Notes under the pieces: generated by a model
Told to the model about the DNA's origin: nothing
Seen by the model: the letters and a program-made list of their open reading frames with translations, nothing else
The model's database searches: none
In this document: positions 18,191 through 27,275 of the stretch, piece by piece
Layout: each line of letters opens with the position of its first letter
How positions within the stretch are numbered: position 1 is the first letter of the stretch
Source: Algibacter sp045066735
GTDB taxonomy: Bacteria; Bacteroidota; Bacteroidia; Flavobacteriales; Flavobacteriaceae
Assembly: GCF_045066735.1 (NCBI RefSeq)
Contig: NZ_JBISHH010000011.1
Location: forward strand, 124,001 to 188,000
DNA: 64,000 nucleotides
Direction of reading: 5' to 3'
Program-made: the position numbers and the translations under genes

Positions 18191-18868
18191 TTATTTTTTC
18201 TTTGGCTTTAAAGCCACAAAATCTTTTAAATAATAAGGTTCAAAATAAGCCACATCTTCAAAATCATTATTTTGATATTTTTTAAAAGCCAAGGCACTCA
18301 TTTCATTAGCCGATGGTAATTTATCTTCAATAAAAATGGCATTCAGGTTTGTAATAAGTGCTTTTGTTTTATCAACACCATTTCCTATAAAATAGACTTT
18401 TCCGTTCTGTAAATTTTCCGCGAAAGCGTTTTCATCTAAAATCTGAGCTTCAGTTGTTCTTATTTCATTATAATTAGAATCGTAAATAGCAGAATACACT
18501 TCCATACGTCGGGCATCTAACATACTCACAATAACACCATTTTCTAATTGCACTTTATAAGCAAGAGCTTCTAGTGTTGGTACAGAAATTAAAGGTTTAC
18601 CTAAAGCGAAACAGAGCCCTTTTGCTGTAGAAACTCCAATACGCAATCCCGTATAAGATCCTGGGCCTTTACTAATCGCTATCGCGCTTAAATCTACAGA
18701 ATCAATCCCAGCTTCTTTTAAGGCTTCGTCTATATAAACATGAAGTCTTTCGGCATGCGAATAACTTTTATCGTTATCTTCTTTTAAAACAATAGTTTCA
18801 CCATCTTTTGCAATGGATACCGAGCAATTTGTAGTTGCTGTTTCTATATTTAATATAAATGTACTCAT
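18191..18868 (-). CDS. tsaB: TsaB, t6A tRNA modification factor
   Basis: Part of the TsaB-TsaD-TsaE complex that makes threonylcarbamoyladenosine at position 37 of ANN-decoding tRNAs. ASKHA fold of the YeaZ group: N-terminal ILNIETATTNCSVSI, then AISKGPGSYTGLRIGVSTAKGL, which is the TsaB signature. At 225 aa it is normal length. Monocistronic in appearance. Confidence 0.93.
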   Translation of the reverse strand: MSTFILNIETATTNCSVSIAKDGETIVLKEDNDKSYSHAERLHVYIDEALKEAGIDSVDLSAIAISKGPGSYTGLRIGVSTAKGLCFALGKPLISVPTLEALAYKVQLENGVIVSMLDARRMEVYSAIYDSNYNEIRTTEAQILDENAFAENLQNGKVYFIGNGVDKTKALITNLNAIFIEDKLPSANEMSALAFKKYQNNDFEDVAYFEPYYLKDFVALKPKKK

Positions 18869-18940
18869 GTTTTCATTTTCATTGGAATTGCAAAAATATT
18901 GTTTTTATTATTAGAAAAATATTACTACTCTATAAAAAGT

Positions 18941-18974
18941 AAAAAGGCTATCATTTATTTAAAATGACAGCCTT
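18941..18974 (-). terminator. Terminator of the exporter operon
   Basis: On the minus strand AAGGCTGTCATTT pairs with AAATGATAGCCTT (one G-T pair), followed by a T run. It lies downstream of the TolC gene. Confidence 0.8.
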
Positions 18975-19004
18975 AATTTATTATTTAAAATTGAGAACCG
19001 AGAA

Positions 19005-20354
19005 CTATTTTACTAACGATTTACCCATGTAAAAATCTAATACTTTTGTTTTGAAAACGAAATCGTATTTAGCATTAATTAGCGAAGATTCTGCATTTAT
19101 AAGTTGCACACGAGCTTGCTCCAAATCGAAAGCAGTTAGCACACCAATATCAAAACGCTCTTTAGAGTTATTAAACGCTAAATTTTGAGATTCTAAGGAT
19201 TTTTTTGCTGCCAAATACGCTTTTAAACCTGCTTGAGCATCGGTATAAGCACGCTGGATATTAGACTCTAAATCAATTTTCGCCTGTTCTAAACGAAGCT
19301 TAGAATTATCTTCTTGAATTTTAGACTTTGCAACATTTGTTTTATTTTGAAATCTAGAAAAGATAGGAATGCTAATACCTAAATTAAAACTGTGTCCTTT
19401 ATTCGTATTTAATTGATCTAAAAAAGCTTCTTCGTTATTAGTTAAATTTGAATAAAAGGCATTAGTACCAAAACCGTAACTTAAAGATGCCGACGGCAAG
19501 TAACCTCCTTTAGAAATTTCGGTATTTAACTCTGCACTTTCAATATTCTTTTCCGCAATTTTAATTTCATTTCTATTTTCTAAAGCATAATTTAAAACAG
19601 GATCTACGCTGTTGTACATTACCGCTTCAGAAGGTGAATTGATATCAATTATTTCTACATTAAACCCATTGTAAGGCACTTGTAAAAGTTGTGATAATGA
19701 TAATAATGCTAAATTGAAATTATTTTCCGCTAAGGTTACTTGTTGCTCGTCACGACTTAAAGTAGCTTCGGCATCGTAAATATTAGCTGCAGGCTGTACT
19801 CCAGCATCAACTAAGCTTTTTACTTGATTTAGCTGTTTTTCACTAAACAGTATTTGTGCCTGAGCGGTTTCTAAATTTTCTTTATTAAAAAGTACATTTA
19901 AATAGGCGTTTACAACATTAAGCGAAATATCGTCTTTAATTCTGTTAAGTTCTAAGCCATTGGTTTCGCGGTTTAACAATGCAGATTTTTTGTTATTTAA
20001 ATTTCTAAAACCATTAAAAACCGTTTGAGAAACACTTAAACCAACATTAGTAGAATGACTGGTTCTATTCGCGAAAATACCTTGAGCTACTAAAGAGGTT
20101 CCTAAACTTAAACCTTGAGATGTACTTGCACTTAATGATGGTAAAAATTGTCCTTTTGCGGCAATTATATCCTGATCGTTTGTCAATAGTGTATTTTCTG
20201 CTTGCTTTATGGTAATATTATGTTCTAAAGCATGACTTACGCACTCTTGCAAAGTCCAAAGTTTTTCCTGAGAAAAAGATGTAACCGCAGCGCACATAAC
20301 AGCACAAAACATAAGACTTTTAAAACCTTGTAACTTGGTGTTTTTAGTTTTCAT
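19005..20354 (-). CDS. TolC-family outer membrane efflux protein
   Basis: Outer membrane channel of a tripartite efflux system. A signal peptide (CAVMCAAVTSFSQ) is followed by two OEP repeats of long amphipathic helices; the N-terminal LTLQECVSHAL-like segment reads LWTLQECVSHALEHN. The ATG at 20354 overlaps the stop of the adaptor gene by 11 nt (ATGAAAACTAA); an in-frame ATG at 20366 is possible but less likely. It is the last gene of a five-gene operon with ABC exporter parts. Confidence 0.92.
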   Translation of the reverse strand: MKTKNTKLQGFKSLMFCAVMCAAVTSFSQEKLWTLQECVSHALEHNITIKQAENTLLTNDQDIIAAKGQFLPSLSASTSQGLSLGTSLVAQGIFANRTSHSTNVGLSVSQTVFNGFRNLNNKKSALLNRETNGLELNRIKDDISLNVVNAYLNVLFNKENLETAQAQILFSEKQLNQVKSLVDAGVQPAANIYDAEATLSRDEQQVTLAENNFNLALLSLSQLLQVPYNGFNVEIIDINSPSEAVMYNSVDPVLNYALENRNEIKIAEKNIESAELNTEISKGGYLPSASLSYGFGTNAFYSNLTNNEEAFLDQLNTNKGHSFNLGISIPIFSRFQNKTNVAKSKIQEDNSKLRLEQAKIDLESNIQRAYTDAQAGLKAYLAAKKSLESQNLAFNNSKERFDIGVLTAFDLEQARVQLINAESSLINAKYDFVFKTKVLDFYMGKSLVK

Positions 20355-21468
20355 CTTCGTCCTCATCTTCGTTATCTTTTGATGCTTTATTCCAAACCTT
20401 AATCTTATCGCCTTCTTTAACGCCTTCTAGTATTTCTACATTTATACCATCAGACAGACCTAACTCTACGTTTTCTTTACGGTATTTGTTATCTCCTTCA
20501 GATATTTCAACAAAAGGTTTTTCTGTAATTCTATTATACTGCAGTAACGCTTCTCTAATAGCCAAAACACTATCCTTAGCTTCAATGTCAATTTCTGCAT
20601 TAGCGCTATACCCTGCCCTAATATTTGTAGTAGAATCTATTTCAACATCAGCTTTAATAGTAAACTGTACCGCTCCGTTTTCTTCAATGCCTTTTGGAGC
20701 AACAAACGTTAATTTTGCAGGAAATTCTTTGTTTGCAATAGCTCCTAAAACAACTTTAATCACCTTACCTTCTTTTAATTTTCCTACTTCGGCCTCATCA
20801 ACTTTACCTTCAAAAATCATTAAACTCATATCTGCAATAGTGGCAATAGTTGTTCCTGCATTAAAGTTATTACTTTGAATTACTTGATCGCCTTCTCTTA
20901 CCGGAATTTCTAAAATAGTACCAGGAATTTGAGCAACAATATTTGTGTTTGCCGAGCTTCCGCCAGAAATAGAACCTTGTTTTATAATTTGATAATCGTT
21001 TTGCGCTTGTCCGTAAGTTTCTTTGGCTTGATTGTAACCTAACTCACTGTTCTCAAAATCTTGCTTAGAAATAACACCTTTTTCGAAAAGAGCTTTGTTT
21101 CGATTGTACAATACTTTTGAGTTCTCAAAAGATAATTTAGTAGATGATATACGGCTACTTGCGCTTACCAAACTTTGCTCGTTTGGTACCACTCTAATAG
21201 TAGCAATTAAATCTCCTTTTTTAACCTTGTCTCCTTCTTCAACTAAAATCTTATCTACAATACCAGGAATTTGAGGTTTCAATTCAATCTCCTCCTCTGG
21301 GTTTAATTTCCCTGTGGCAACTGCTTTTGTATTAATTGATGTGTAAAAAGGTGACTCGACCTTAAACTCTTCAATACCTTTAGAATTTGCATCCTTAAAA
21401 TACTTTAATACTAAGGCTAATAGTAAGATGACTACTATTACTGCAATAATTTTTACTGTTTTTTTCAT
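20344..21468 (-). CDS. Periplasmic adaptor (HlyD/MacA family)
   Basis: Membrane fusion protein joining the ABC permeases to the TolC channel. One N-terminal membrane anchor is followed by a split lipoyl-like domain (PQIPGIVDKILVEEGDKVKKG and later VAQIPGTILEIPVREGDQV), a helical hairpin and beta-barrel domains. The C-terminus is strikingly acidic (DNEDEDEDEN). It lies 12 nt after the second permease gene. Confidence 0.93.
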   Translation of the reverse strand: MKKTVKIIAVIVVILLLALVLKYFKDANSKGIEEFKVESPFYTSINTKAVATGKLNPEEEIELKPQIPGIVDKILVEEGDKVKKGDLIATIRVVPNEQSLVSASSRISSTKLSFENSKVLYNRNKALFEKGVISKQDFENSELGYNQAKETYGQAQNDYQIIKQGSISGGSSANTNIVAQIPGTILEIPVREGDQVIQSNNFNAGTTIATIADMSLMIFEGKVDEAEVGKLKEGKVIKVVLGAIANKEFPAKLTFVAPKGIEENGAVQFTIKADVEIDSTTNIRAGYSANAEIDIEAKDSVLAIREALLQYNRITEKPFVEISEGDNKYRKENVELGLSDGINVEILEGVKEGDKIKVWNKASKDNEDEDEDEN

Positions 21469-21480
21469 TTTTTTGATTGT

Positions 21481-22725
21481 TTATTCTTCTCTTAAAGCTT
21501 CTATTGGTTTAATACTTGTTGCTTTTGTTGCTGGAATTAAGCCTATTAAAGTACCTAAAACGACTAATATCAATAAGGCTGTAAATACTACACCTATAGA
21601 TACAGATGCGTTTACTAATGCAGCATCGGCTCCCTGACCAAAAAGATTATCGAGGAGTATTAAAATTAAACCTCCGGAAATAATACCAAACAGGCCTGCT
21701 ACTAATGTTAAAAACACAGCCTCGACAACTATTTGTCTTTTAATCTCGAATGGCGTTGCACCTAATGCACGACGCACTCCAATTTCTTTAGTACGCTCTT
21801 TAACGGTTATTAATAAAATATTACCAATAGCAAAAACACCTGCTATTAATGTGGCAATACCCACAAACCATGTTAAAAATTGCATACCGGTTAAAAAGCC
21901 CGTCATTTTAGAAAACTCTTTTCCTAAATTAAAACTTCCGAATGCACGCTTATCTTCTGGGTGGATATTATTTAAGTTTTTCAGTAATAATTTAGAATCT
22001 TCTTCTATTTGCTTAATATCATATTCTGGTTTTCCAGTAATCATCATCCAACCTATACGATCGCCTTGATTGTAAATTTGTTGATAGGTAGTAAACGGAA
22101 TGTGCATATCTGTAGATGGCCCCATATTAACGTTACCAGAATCGAACATTCCAACAACTTTAAAATTAATATCATTAATAATTAAATAGGTTCCAATAAC
22201 TTCGGCATCTTTTTCATAAAGCTGTTTATAAGCGTCTTCTGAAATGACTACAATCTTTTTATTGTCATCAATATCATTCTGATTGATAAAACGGCCGTGT
22301 ATTAATTTTTTCTTTTGAAGTTGATCTAAAAGCGGATAATCGCCTGCCATTTGAAAACTACCAGATAAAAAGTTTTTTGTAACCGTTGCGCTTCTTTGAT
22401 TTCTAGGAAGTACAAACTCGATACCTTCAACATTTTCTTCTATTTTTTTAGCGTCGGATAATGATAATTTAACCTCTCGACCTTCTTGAAAACCCTTAAA
22501 AGGTTTCCCAGTACTTTGCCCCCAAACAAAAACACTGTTAGTTGCAAAATCTCCAAACAACACGTTAAAAGAATTCTCTAAACCACGTGCAGAACCTAGT
22601 AAACCAATAAGTAATAAAATACCCCACCAAACACCAACCATGGTTAAAATAGACCTTAGTTTGTTTTTGCTTAAGCTATCGAAAACTTCTTGCCAGGTAT
22701 CTTTCTCTAGTAAAAATTTAAACAT
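21481..22725 (-). CDS. MacB-like ABC permease (second)
   Basis: FtsX/MacB-type permease: one N-terminal membrane helix, a large periplasmic MacB_PCD domain (about 50-260) and three C-terminal helices. The cytosolic coupling motif reads ITVKERTKEIGVRRALGAT, typical of FtsX-family transporters. It forms a pair with the permease encoded just upstream (2-nt gap); the two may heterodimerise, unlike MacB homodimers in which the ATPase is fused. Confidence 0.93.
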   Translation of the reverse strand: MFKFLLEKDTWQEVFDSLSKNKLRSILTMVGVWWGILLLIGLLGSARGLENSFNVLFGDFATNSVFVWGQSTGKPFKGFQEGREVKLSLSDAKKIEENVEGIEFVLPRNQRSATVTKNFLSGSFQMAGDYPLLDQLQKKKLIHGRFINQNDIDDNKKIVVISEDAYKQLYEKDAEVIGTYLIINDINFKVVGMFDSGNVNMGPSTDMHIPFTTYQQIYNQGDRIGWMMITGKPEYDIKQIEEDSKLLLKNLNNIHPEDKRAFGSFNLGKEFSKMTGFLTGMQFLTWFVGIATLIAGVFAIGNILLITVKERTKEIGVRRALGATPFEIKRQIVVEAVFLTLVAGLFGIISGGLILILLDNLFGQGADAALVNASVSIGVVFTALLILVVLGTLIGLIPATKATSIKPIEALREE

Positions 22726-22727
22726 AG

Positions 22728-23957
22728 TTAATCGTTTCTTAAAGCTACAATGGGCTTAATTTGTGATGCTCGTTTTGCTGGTAAATACCCTGCAATGGCT
22801 CCCGCAACTATTAATGTAATGGTTGCTCCTGCTACTAAGCTGTTACTTACTCCTGGTTCTTTTATAAAATAATCTTTTAAAACCGGTGTGGCGAGTTCTA
22901 AAACACCAACACCTACCAATAAACCCACATATCCTGCAATAGCCGTAATTATTATAGATTCTAATAAAATAATAGAAACAATAGATCTTGGTGATGCACC
23001 TAGTGCTTTACGAATACCAATTTCCTTGGTGCGCTCTTTAACAATAAAAATCATGATATTACTAATACCAACAATACCTGCAATTAAAGTTCCAAAGCCT
23101 ATAACGAGTATAATTATGGATAAACTGGTAGTCATCATATCCACCTGCTTTGTACCTTGAGCCATATTTCTGATACGAATAGCTCGTTGATCGCTACGGG
23201 CCACATCAAATTTTTCTTTTAAACTTTTTTCTATTGAAACACCTAAAGCAAGTGCTTCTGTAGAATTCATTTCCGGATTGTAAGTTAGATGTATTAAATC
23301 TACCAAATCGTTATTACCATAAACGCGTTGTATAGTTGTAATTGGCATGTAGATAATACTTTCTTCACTATCACCTTCATCATCAGTAAAAACGCCCACT
23401 ACTTTATATTGAATTCCGCTAAGGTTAATATATTTTCCAATGGCAGTTTCTTTAAAGAATAATTCATCTTCAACCTTTTTACCAATAACAACTACTTTCG
23501 TTTTATTGATTAAATCGCTTTGGTTGATATATCGCCCTTCCTTAACCACATTGTTTTCAATAAACATATACTCGGGATAAACACCACGAAGTTGATAACT
23601 ATTCTTTTCGCCTTTGAAAGAAGCATTAACACTTTTATTTACCTTAGAAGTAATAAACTGAACTTTATTGCCATATTTTTCCTTTATAAATTCGCGATCT
23701 TCATTTTTAAACTGAATTCTTCTACCAACCTGCATCCCTTTATTTGCCTTGGTAGTTCTTCCTGGAAAAATAATAATGGAATTATTGGCATCGGTACCAA
23801 AAGCCTCCTGAAAGGTGTTTTGTAAACCGTTTGCTATACCAAACAAAATAGCAAATAACAAAATAGCGAAAGCCACCGTAAACCCAGAGAGTAAACTCCG
23901 AGTTCTATTCATATTAATACTTTGGAATATTTCTCGCCAGAGATCTAAATCAAACAT
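22728..23957 (-). CDS. MacB-like ABC permease (first)
   Basis: Same layout as its neighbour: N-terminal helix, MacB_PCD periplasmic domain, three C-terminal helices and the coupling motif VKERTKEIGIRKALGASP. 409 aa. Its start overlaps the ATPase gene by 8 nt. Two different permease genes with one separate ATPase point to a heterodimeric MacAB-like exporter of unknown substrate. Confidence 0.93.
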   Translation of the reverse strand: MFDLDLWREIFQSINMNRTRSLLSGFTVAFAILLFAILFGIANGLQNTFQEAFGTDANNSIIIFPGRTTKANKGMQVGRRIQFKNEDREFIKEKYGNKVQFITSKVNKSVNASFKGEKNSYQLRGVYPEYMFIENNVVKEGRYINQSDLINKTKVVVIGKKVEDELFFKETAIGKYINLSGIQYKVVGVFTDDEGDSEESIIYMPITTIQRVYGNNDLVDLIHLTYNPEMNSTEALALGVSIEKSLKEKFDVARSDQRAIRIRNMAQGTKQVDMMTTSLSIIILVIGFGTLIAGIVGISNIMIFIVKERTKEIGIRKALGASPRSIVSIILLESIIITAIAGYVGLLVGVGVLELATPVLKDYFIKEPGVSNSLVAGATITLIVAGAIAGYLPAKRASQIKPIVALRND

Positions 23958-24651
23958 ATAACTTGGCTCTTACTTGTTCAACTTTTCTATCTTCAATAAT
24001 AACCCCATCACGCAGCCTAACATTACGTTTACACATGGCTGCTATATCTTCTTCATGAGTAACCATTAAAATTGTTTTTCCTTCATCATTAAGATGCTGG
24101 ATAAAATCCATTATTTCATGAGATGTTTTGGTATCCAAAGCTCCCGTTGGCTCATCGGCCAATAATAATTTAGGATCTGCCGCTAAAGCCCTAGCGATAG
24201 CCACACGCTGTTTTTGCCCTCCGGAAAGTTCTTTAGGTAAATGCTTTGCCCAATCGGCTAAACCTACTTTTTCTAAATGAAACATAGCCAACTCCAAACG
24301 CTCTTTTCGCTTCATACCTTGGTAGTATAAAGGAAGCGCCACGTTTTCGAGTGCCGATTTGTAATTTATTAAATTGAATGATTGAAAAATAAAACCTAAA
24401 AACTTATTTCTATAAACTGCTGCTTTCTTTTCGGTAAGATTTTTTATTGGTAAGCCGTCTAGAATATATTCGCCTTCATCAGCTTCATCCAACATACCAA
24501 TAATGTTCAGTAATGTAGATTTCCCAGATCCAGAAGAGCCCATAATAGCCACCATTTCTCCTTTTTCTACCGATAAATCGATGCCTTTTAAAACATGTAA
24601 ACTTGAATCTCCTATGGGATAGGATTTGTGCAATTGACGGATTTCTAACAT
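23950..24651 (-). CDS. ABC transporter ATPase (MacB/LolD type)
   Basis: All nucleotide-binding motifs are intact: Walker A GSSGSGKS, signature LSGGQKQR, Walker B LLADEPTGALD and the switch His in VTHEED. 233 aa. First gene of the exporter operon (ATPase, two permeases, adaptor, TolC), all overlapping or nearly so. No clear promoter element was found upstream. Confidence 0.94.
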   Translation of the reverse strand: MLEIRQLHKSYPIGDSSLHVLKGIDLSVEKGEMVAIMGSSGSGKSTLLNIIGMLDEADEGEYILDGLPIKNLTEKKAAVYRNKFLGFIFQSFNLINYKSALENVALPLYYQGMKRKERLELAMFHLEKVGLADWAKHLPKELSGGQKQRVAIARALAADPKLLLADEPTGALDTKTSHEIMDFIQHLNDEGKTILMVTHEEDIAAMCKRNVRLRDGVIIEDRKVEQVRAKLYV

Positions 24652-24812
24652 ATGTTTTGATTGATTGATAAAATCGTTTCTCTTTTGGTTAAAAACAACG
24701 ACTTTATAGTAAGACTACTCAAACAAAGAAATGTTACAATATTCGATAAAAAAAATAATTATTAATTTTTTAACAGCATCAAAAACAAAATAGAAATCTC
24801 AAAATCAAATAA

Positions 24813-25031
24813 TTACACTTCTTTTTTATTATACTTTTTATATATCGCAAAGGCTATTCCTGCAACTAAAACATAAGGTATTGCCATTAAATACACAATG
24901 CCATCATTTATACCTTTGGCCGCAGCTCCAGTCTCTTCACTTTCTAAAACAGCTCTACACATAGCGCATTGTGCATTGGTTTCTAAAAAGAAAAACAGTG
25001 TAAACAGAAAAAATATTATTTTAGTTTTCAT
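24813..25031 (-). CDS. Small membrane protein with periplasmic CxxC motif, cox-linked
   Basis: 72 aa. A signal peptide ending in ETNAQ is followed at once by CAMCRAV, a CxxC pair, then a hydrophobic segment (GIVYLMAIPYVLVAGIAFAIY) and a short basic tail. I do not know a named family. It is the last gene of a minus-strand run with DUF420 and SCO genes, so a role in oxidase assembly (metal or thiol handling outside the membrane) is a reasonable guess only. Confidence 0.6.
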   Translation of the reverse strand: MKTKIIFFLFTLFFFLETNAQCAMCRAVLESEETGAAAKGINDGIVYLMAIPYVLVAGIAFAIYKKYNKKEV

Positions 25032-25095
25032 AGTATTTAGAAAATAAATTAACCTAACAAATCGATTACAGTTTAGGCTTACTTATCGAAAGGCA

Positions 25096-25626
25096 CTAAT
25101 AATAAGGTGAAATCATTATAAAAACAACCACACCAGATACAGCCACGTACAACCAAAGCGGAAAAGTAATTTTAGCAATTTTACGATGCTTTTCAATGTT
25201 ATTTGTAATAGCTCGAGCATAGGTGATTAGCACAAAAGGAATAACAACTATAGACAGTAAAATATGCGTTATAAGTATAAAGTAGTAAACTACACGGGCC
25301 ATGCCTTCCCCACCATATTTAGTAGAATCACTCGTCATGTGGTAAGCAACGTACATCACTAAAAAAATCAAAGATAGTAGTATGGCAAACTTCATTAAAC
25401 GTTCATGAAGTTTTACCTTTTTATTTTGGATAGCAATAAAAGCCAATACCAAAACAAGAGCTGTTAATGCATTAACAGACGCATAAATGGGTGGCAGAAA
25501 CACAGGTAATTCCGCATCAATTTTAACGCCAAATAAAATAGCTACAACCACAGGTATTGCTACAGAAAGTACAATAATAAGTTTATTGTATTTTTTATCG
25601 TCTAAAGTATTGTTATCGTTATTCAT
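25096..25626 (-). CDS. DUF420 family membrane protein
   Basis: 176 aa with five hydrophobic segments. Several His residues stand at helix ends (KLHERLMK, YVAYHMTSDST, ILITHILLS), as in DUF420/CtaM-like proteins linked to cytochrome oxidase. It overlaps the SCO gene by 8 nt, which supports a role in oxidase biogenesis. The exact function is not settled. Confidence 0.87.
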   Translation of the reverse strand: MNNDNNTLDDKKYNKLIIVLSVAIPVVVAILFGVKIDAELPVFLPPIYASVNALTALVLVLAFIAIQNKKVKLHERLMKFAILLSLIFLVMYVAYHMTSDSTKYGGEGMARVVYYFILITHILLSIVVIPFVLITYARAITNNIEKHRKIAKITFPLWLYVAVSGVVVFIMISPYY

Positions 25627-26362
25627 TCAATAGTTTTTTAATATCTGCTTTTAACGCGCTAATTTCTTCTTTTACGCCATCGTCATCCACTTTCTCAGAC
25701 TCCGACACTACACCTCTGTAATATATAATAGGGTTGCCATAATCGTCTGTTCGTGATCTTATAAATCCATTTTTATCAATTAAAGCAAAATTACCAGAAT
25801 GCTCAAAGCCCCCAGCCACATTTTCAGCTTCAGCCGCATACAAGTTAAAACCTGTATTAGCCAACTCATAAATAGTTTCTTTTTCACCAGTCATTAAATT
25901 CCAATTTGGGTTGGTTATACCGTATTTTTCAGCGTAAGCCTTTAAAACCTCTTGTGTATCATGACTCGGATTTATAGTAAATGATGCTACCCCAAAATCC
26001 TCAAACCCATCAAAAGTATTTTGAATTTGCACCAAATTCATACTCATTCTTGGGCAAATAGTTGGGCAGGTTGTAAAAAAGAATTCTATTACATATACTT
26101 TACCTTCGTAATCTTTATTGGTAACCGTTTTACCATCTTGATTGGTAAATGCAAAGGCTGGCACTTTTTTAGCTTCTCCATTAATTTCAATAAACGCTAA
26201 ATCGGAAACTTTTGGAACCACCTGCTTTTGATCGCTTCTTCCTGATTGTCTCGAAATATCGTTATTAGAAACGCGATCTACAATTTCTGGGATAAAAATA
26301 ATTCCAAAAACTAAAATCACGAAAGCGATCCCAATGTATGAGTAGTTATTCTTTTTCTTCAT
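25619..26362 (-). CDS. SCO1/SenC-family copper chaperone
   Basis: Delivers copper to, or reduces, the CuA site of cytochrome oxidase. Membrane anchored by one N-terminal helix, with a periplasmic thioredoxin-like fold. The copper-binding pair Cys99/Cys103 (TCPTICPRM) and the conserved His of GGFEHSGNF are present. 247 aa. It lies between the Cys-less SCO-like gene upstream and DUF420 downstream, in one operon. Confidence 0.93.
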   Translation of the reverse strand: MKKKNNYSYIGIAFVILVFGIIFIPEIVDRVSNNDISRQSGRSDQKQVVPKVSDLAFIEINGEAKKVPAFAFTNQDGKTVTNKDYEGKVYVIEFFFTTCPTICPRMSMNLVQIQNTFDGFEDFGVASFTINPSHDTQEVLKAYAEKYGITNPNWNLMTGEKETIYELANTGFNLYAAEAENVAGGFEHSGNFALIDKNGFIRSRTDDYGNPIIYYRGVVSESEKVDDDGVKEEISALKADIKKLLNE

Positions 26363-26371
26363 GTTATAAAA

Positions 26372-27088
26372 TTATTTTATACTACCTTTTAAATCACTTG
26401 CTCGTCTAATATCCGAATTAAACTCGCCTTTACGCTTTTGTCTATACTCAGTAAATACAATACGTAAATCGTCGCTCATTTTATTCTTAACTTCTGCAAC
26501 TTCAATACAATTATATCCGTTTAGCCCGTAAACTGGACTGTTTTTCTCCAGTTCCTTATCAGTTCTATCATCTAAGCGACCACGTTGGTTTAAATCTTTA
26601 TCAATAATAAAAACATCTGCCGTAGACAAATCGGGATTTAAATCCGTCTTACTTTTCAAACTAAAATAAACACGTTTAATATCCGCAGGATCACCGTAAA
26701 CAAAATGCCAGAACCTAATATCATCATACGAGTTTATTTCCGCTTTAAGCTTCTTAACAGCTTCCTCTGTTCCTTTAGGCATTAGTATTACTAACTGAAA
26801 CTTTTTAAAACCCTTAAACTTATCGTAAATCAGCTCCTTTAAGTTAGATGCTTCAATCGCATTTTTCATCGGGTCATTACCTAAAAAACCCAAAACAGTA
26901 ATATGATCTTTTAAAACAACAGGCTCATCGGTATCCGATGTAAAGGCATCTATATCCAAAACCTGATCTTGTACAATGTCTAAAGGTTGATAGTTATGTG
27001 TAGAAGGATATAAAATCAATAAAAACGCAACAGGAAGAAAAAATAAAATTCCTAATACAGCATAGCGACCCACTTTTTTTCTATCCAT
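26372..27088 (-). CDS. Membrane-anchored SCO-like protein lacking the copper cysteines
   Basis: 238 aa with an N-terminal membrane anchor and a soluble domain that follows the thioredoxin/SCO layout: a VTVLGFLGNDP strand, then a helix, a QLVILMPKGTEEAVKKL strand-helix and VFIIDKDLNQRGR, parallel to FALIDKNGFIRSR of the adjacent SCO protein. Where SCO has TCPTICP this protein has GNDPMKN, so no redox or copper site remains there. The only Cys is in NGYNCIEVAE. It begins the SCO-DUF420-72aa group, 9 nt before the SCO gene. Probably an assembly factor without redox chemistry; this is inference. Confidence 0.65.
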   Translation of the reverse strand: MDRKKVGRYAVLGILFFLPVAFLLILYPSTHNYQPLDIVQDQVLDIDAFTSDTDEPVVLKDHITVLGFLGNDPMKNAIEASNLKELIYDKFKGFKKFQLVILMPKGTEEAVKKLKAEINSYDDIRFWHFVYGDPADIKRVYFSLKSKTDLNPDLSTADVFIIDKDLNQRGRLDDRTDKELEKNSPVYGLNGYNCIEVAEVKNKMSDDLRIVFTEYRQKRKGEFNSDIRRASDLKGSIK

Positions 27089-27122
27089 AACTTACTCGTT
27101 TTCGGCTTTATTTAGCATGTTG

Positions 27123-27130
27123 CAAAAATA
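27123..27130 (-). promoter_or_regulatory. Candidate -7 element (TATTTTTG) for the SCO group
   Basis: Read on the minus strand, TATTTTTG matches TAnnTTTG and lies directly after two tandem terminators. The SCO/DUF420 genes may therefore be transcribed separately from the oxidase subunit genes. Confidence 0.42.
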
Positions 27131-27155
27131 AAAAAAGACGGCCTAAAAACCGTCT
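27130..27155 (-). terminator. Second tandem terminator after the cox genes
   Basis: On the minus strand AGACGG pairs with CCGTCT, followed by a seven-T run. Confidence 0.72.
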
Positions 27156-27188
27156 ATACTTTGTTAATTTATCTTAATAACATTGCTT

Positions 27189-27217
27189 AAAAAAAAGATC
27201 CCGCCTTTCAGCGGGAT
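27189..27217 (-). terminator. First tandem terminator after the cox genes
   Basis: On the minus strand ATCCCGC pairs with GCGGGAT around a 6-nt loop, then a C and eight T. Confidence 0.85.
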
Positions 27218-27275
27218 TAATTTATATATCTAATCTCAAAGGCTGAAAACTCAACCATTCAAAATTTAATTCATA

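Noticed and set aside
19005..24651. Calling the exporter a defined MacAB-TolC macrolide pump
   Set aside because: The ATPase is separate and there are two different permeases, so the substrate and exact family cannot be fixed from the sequence.
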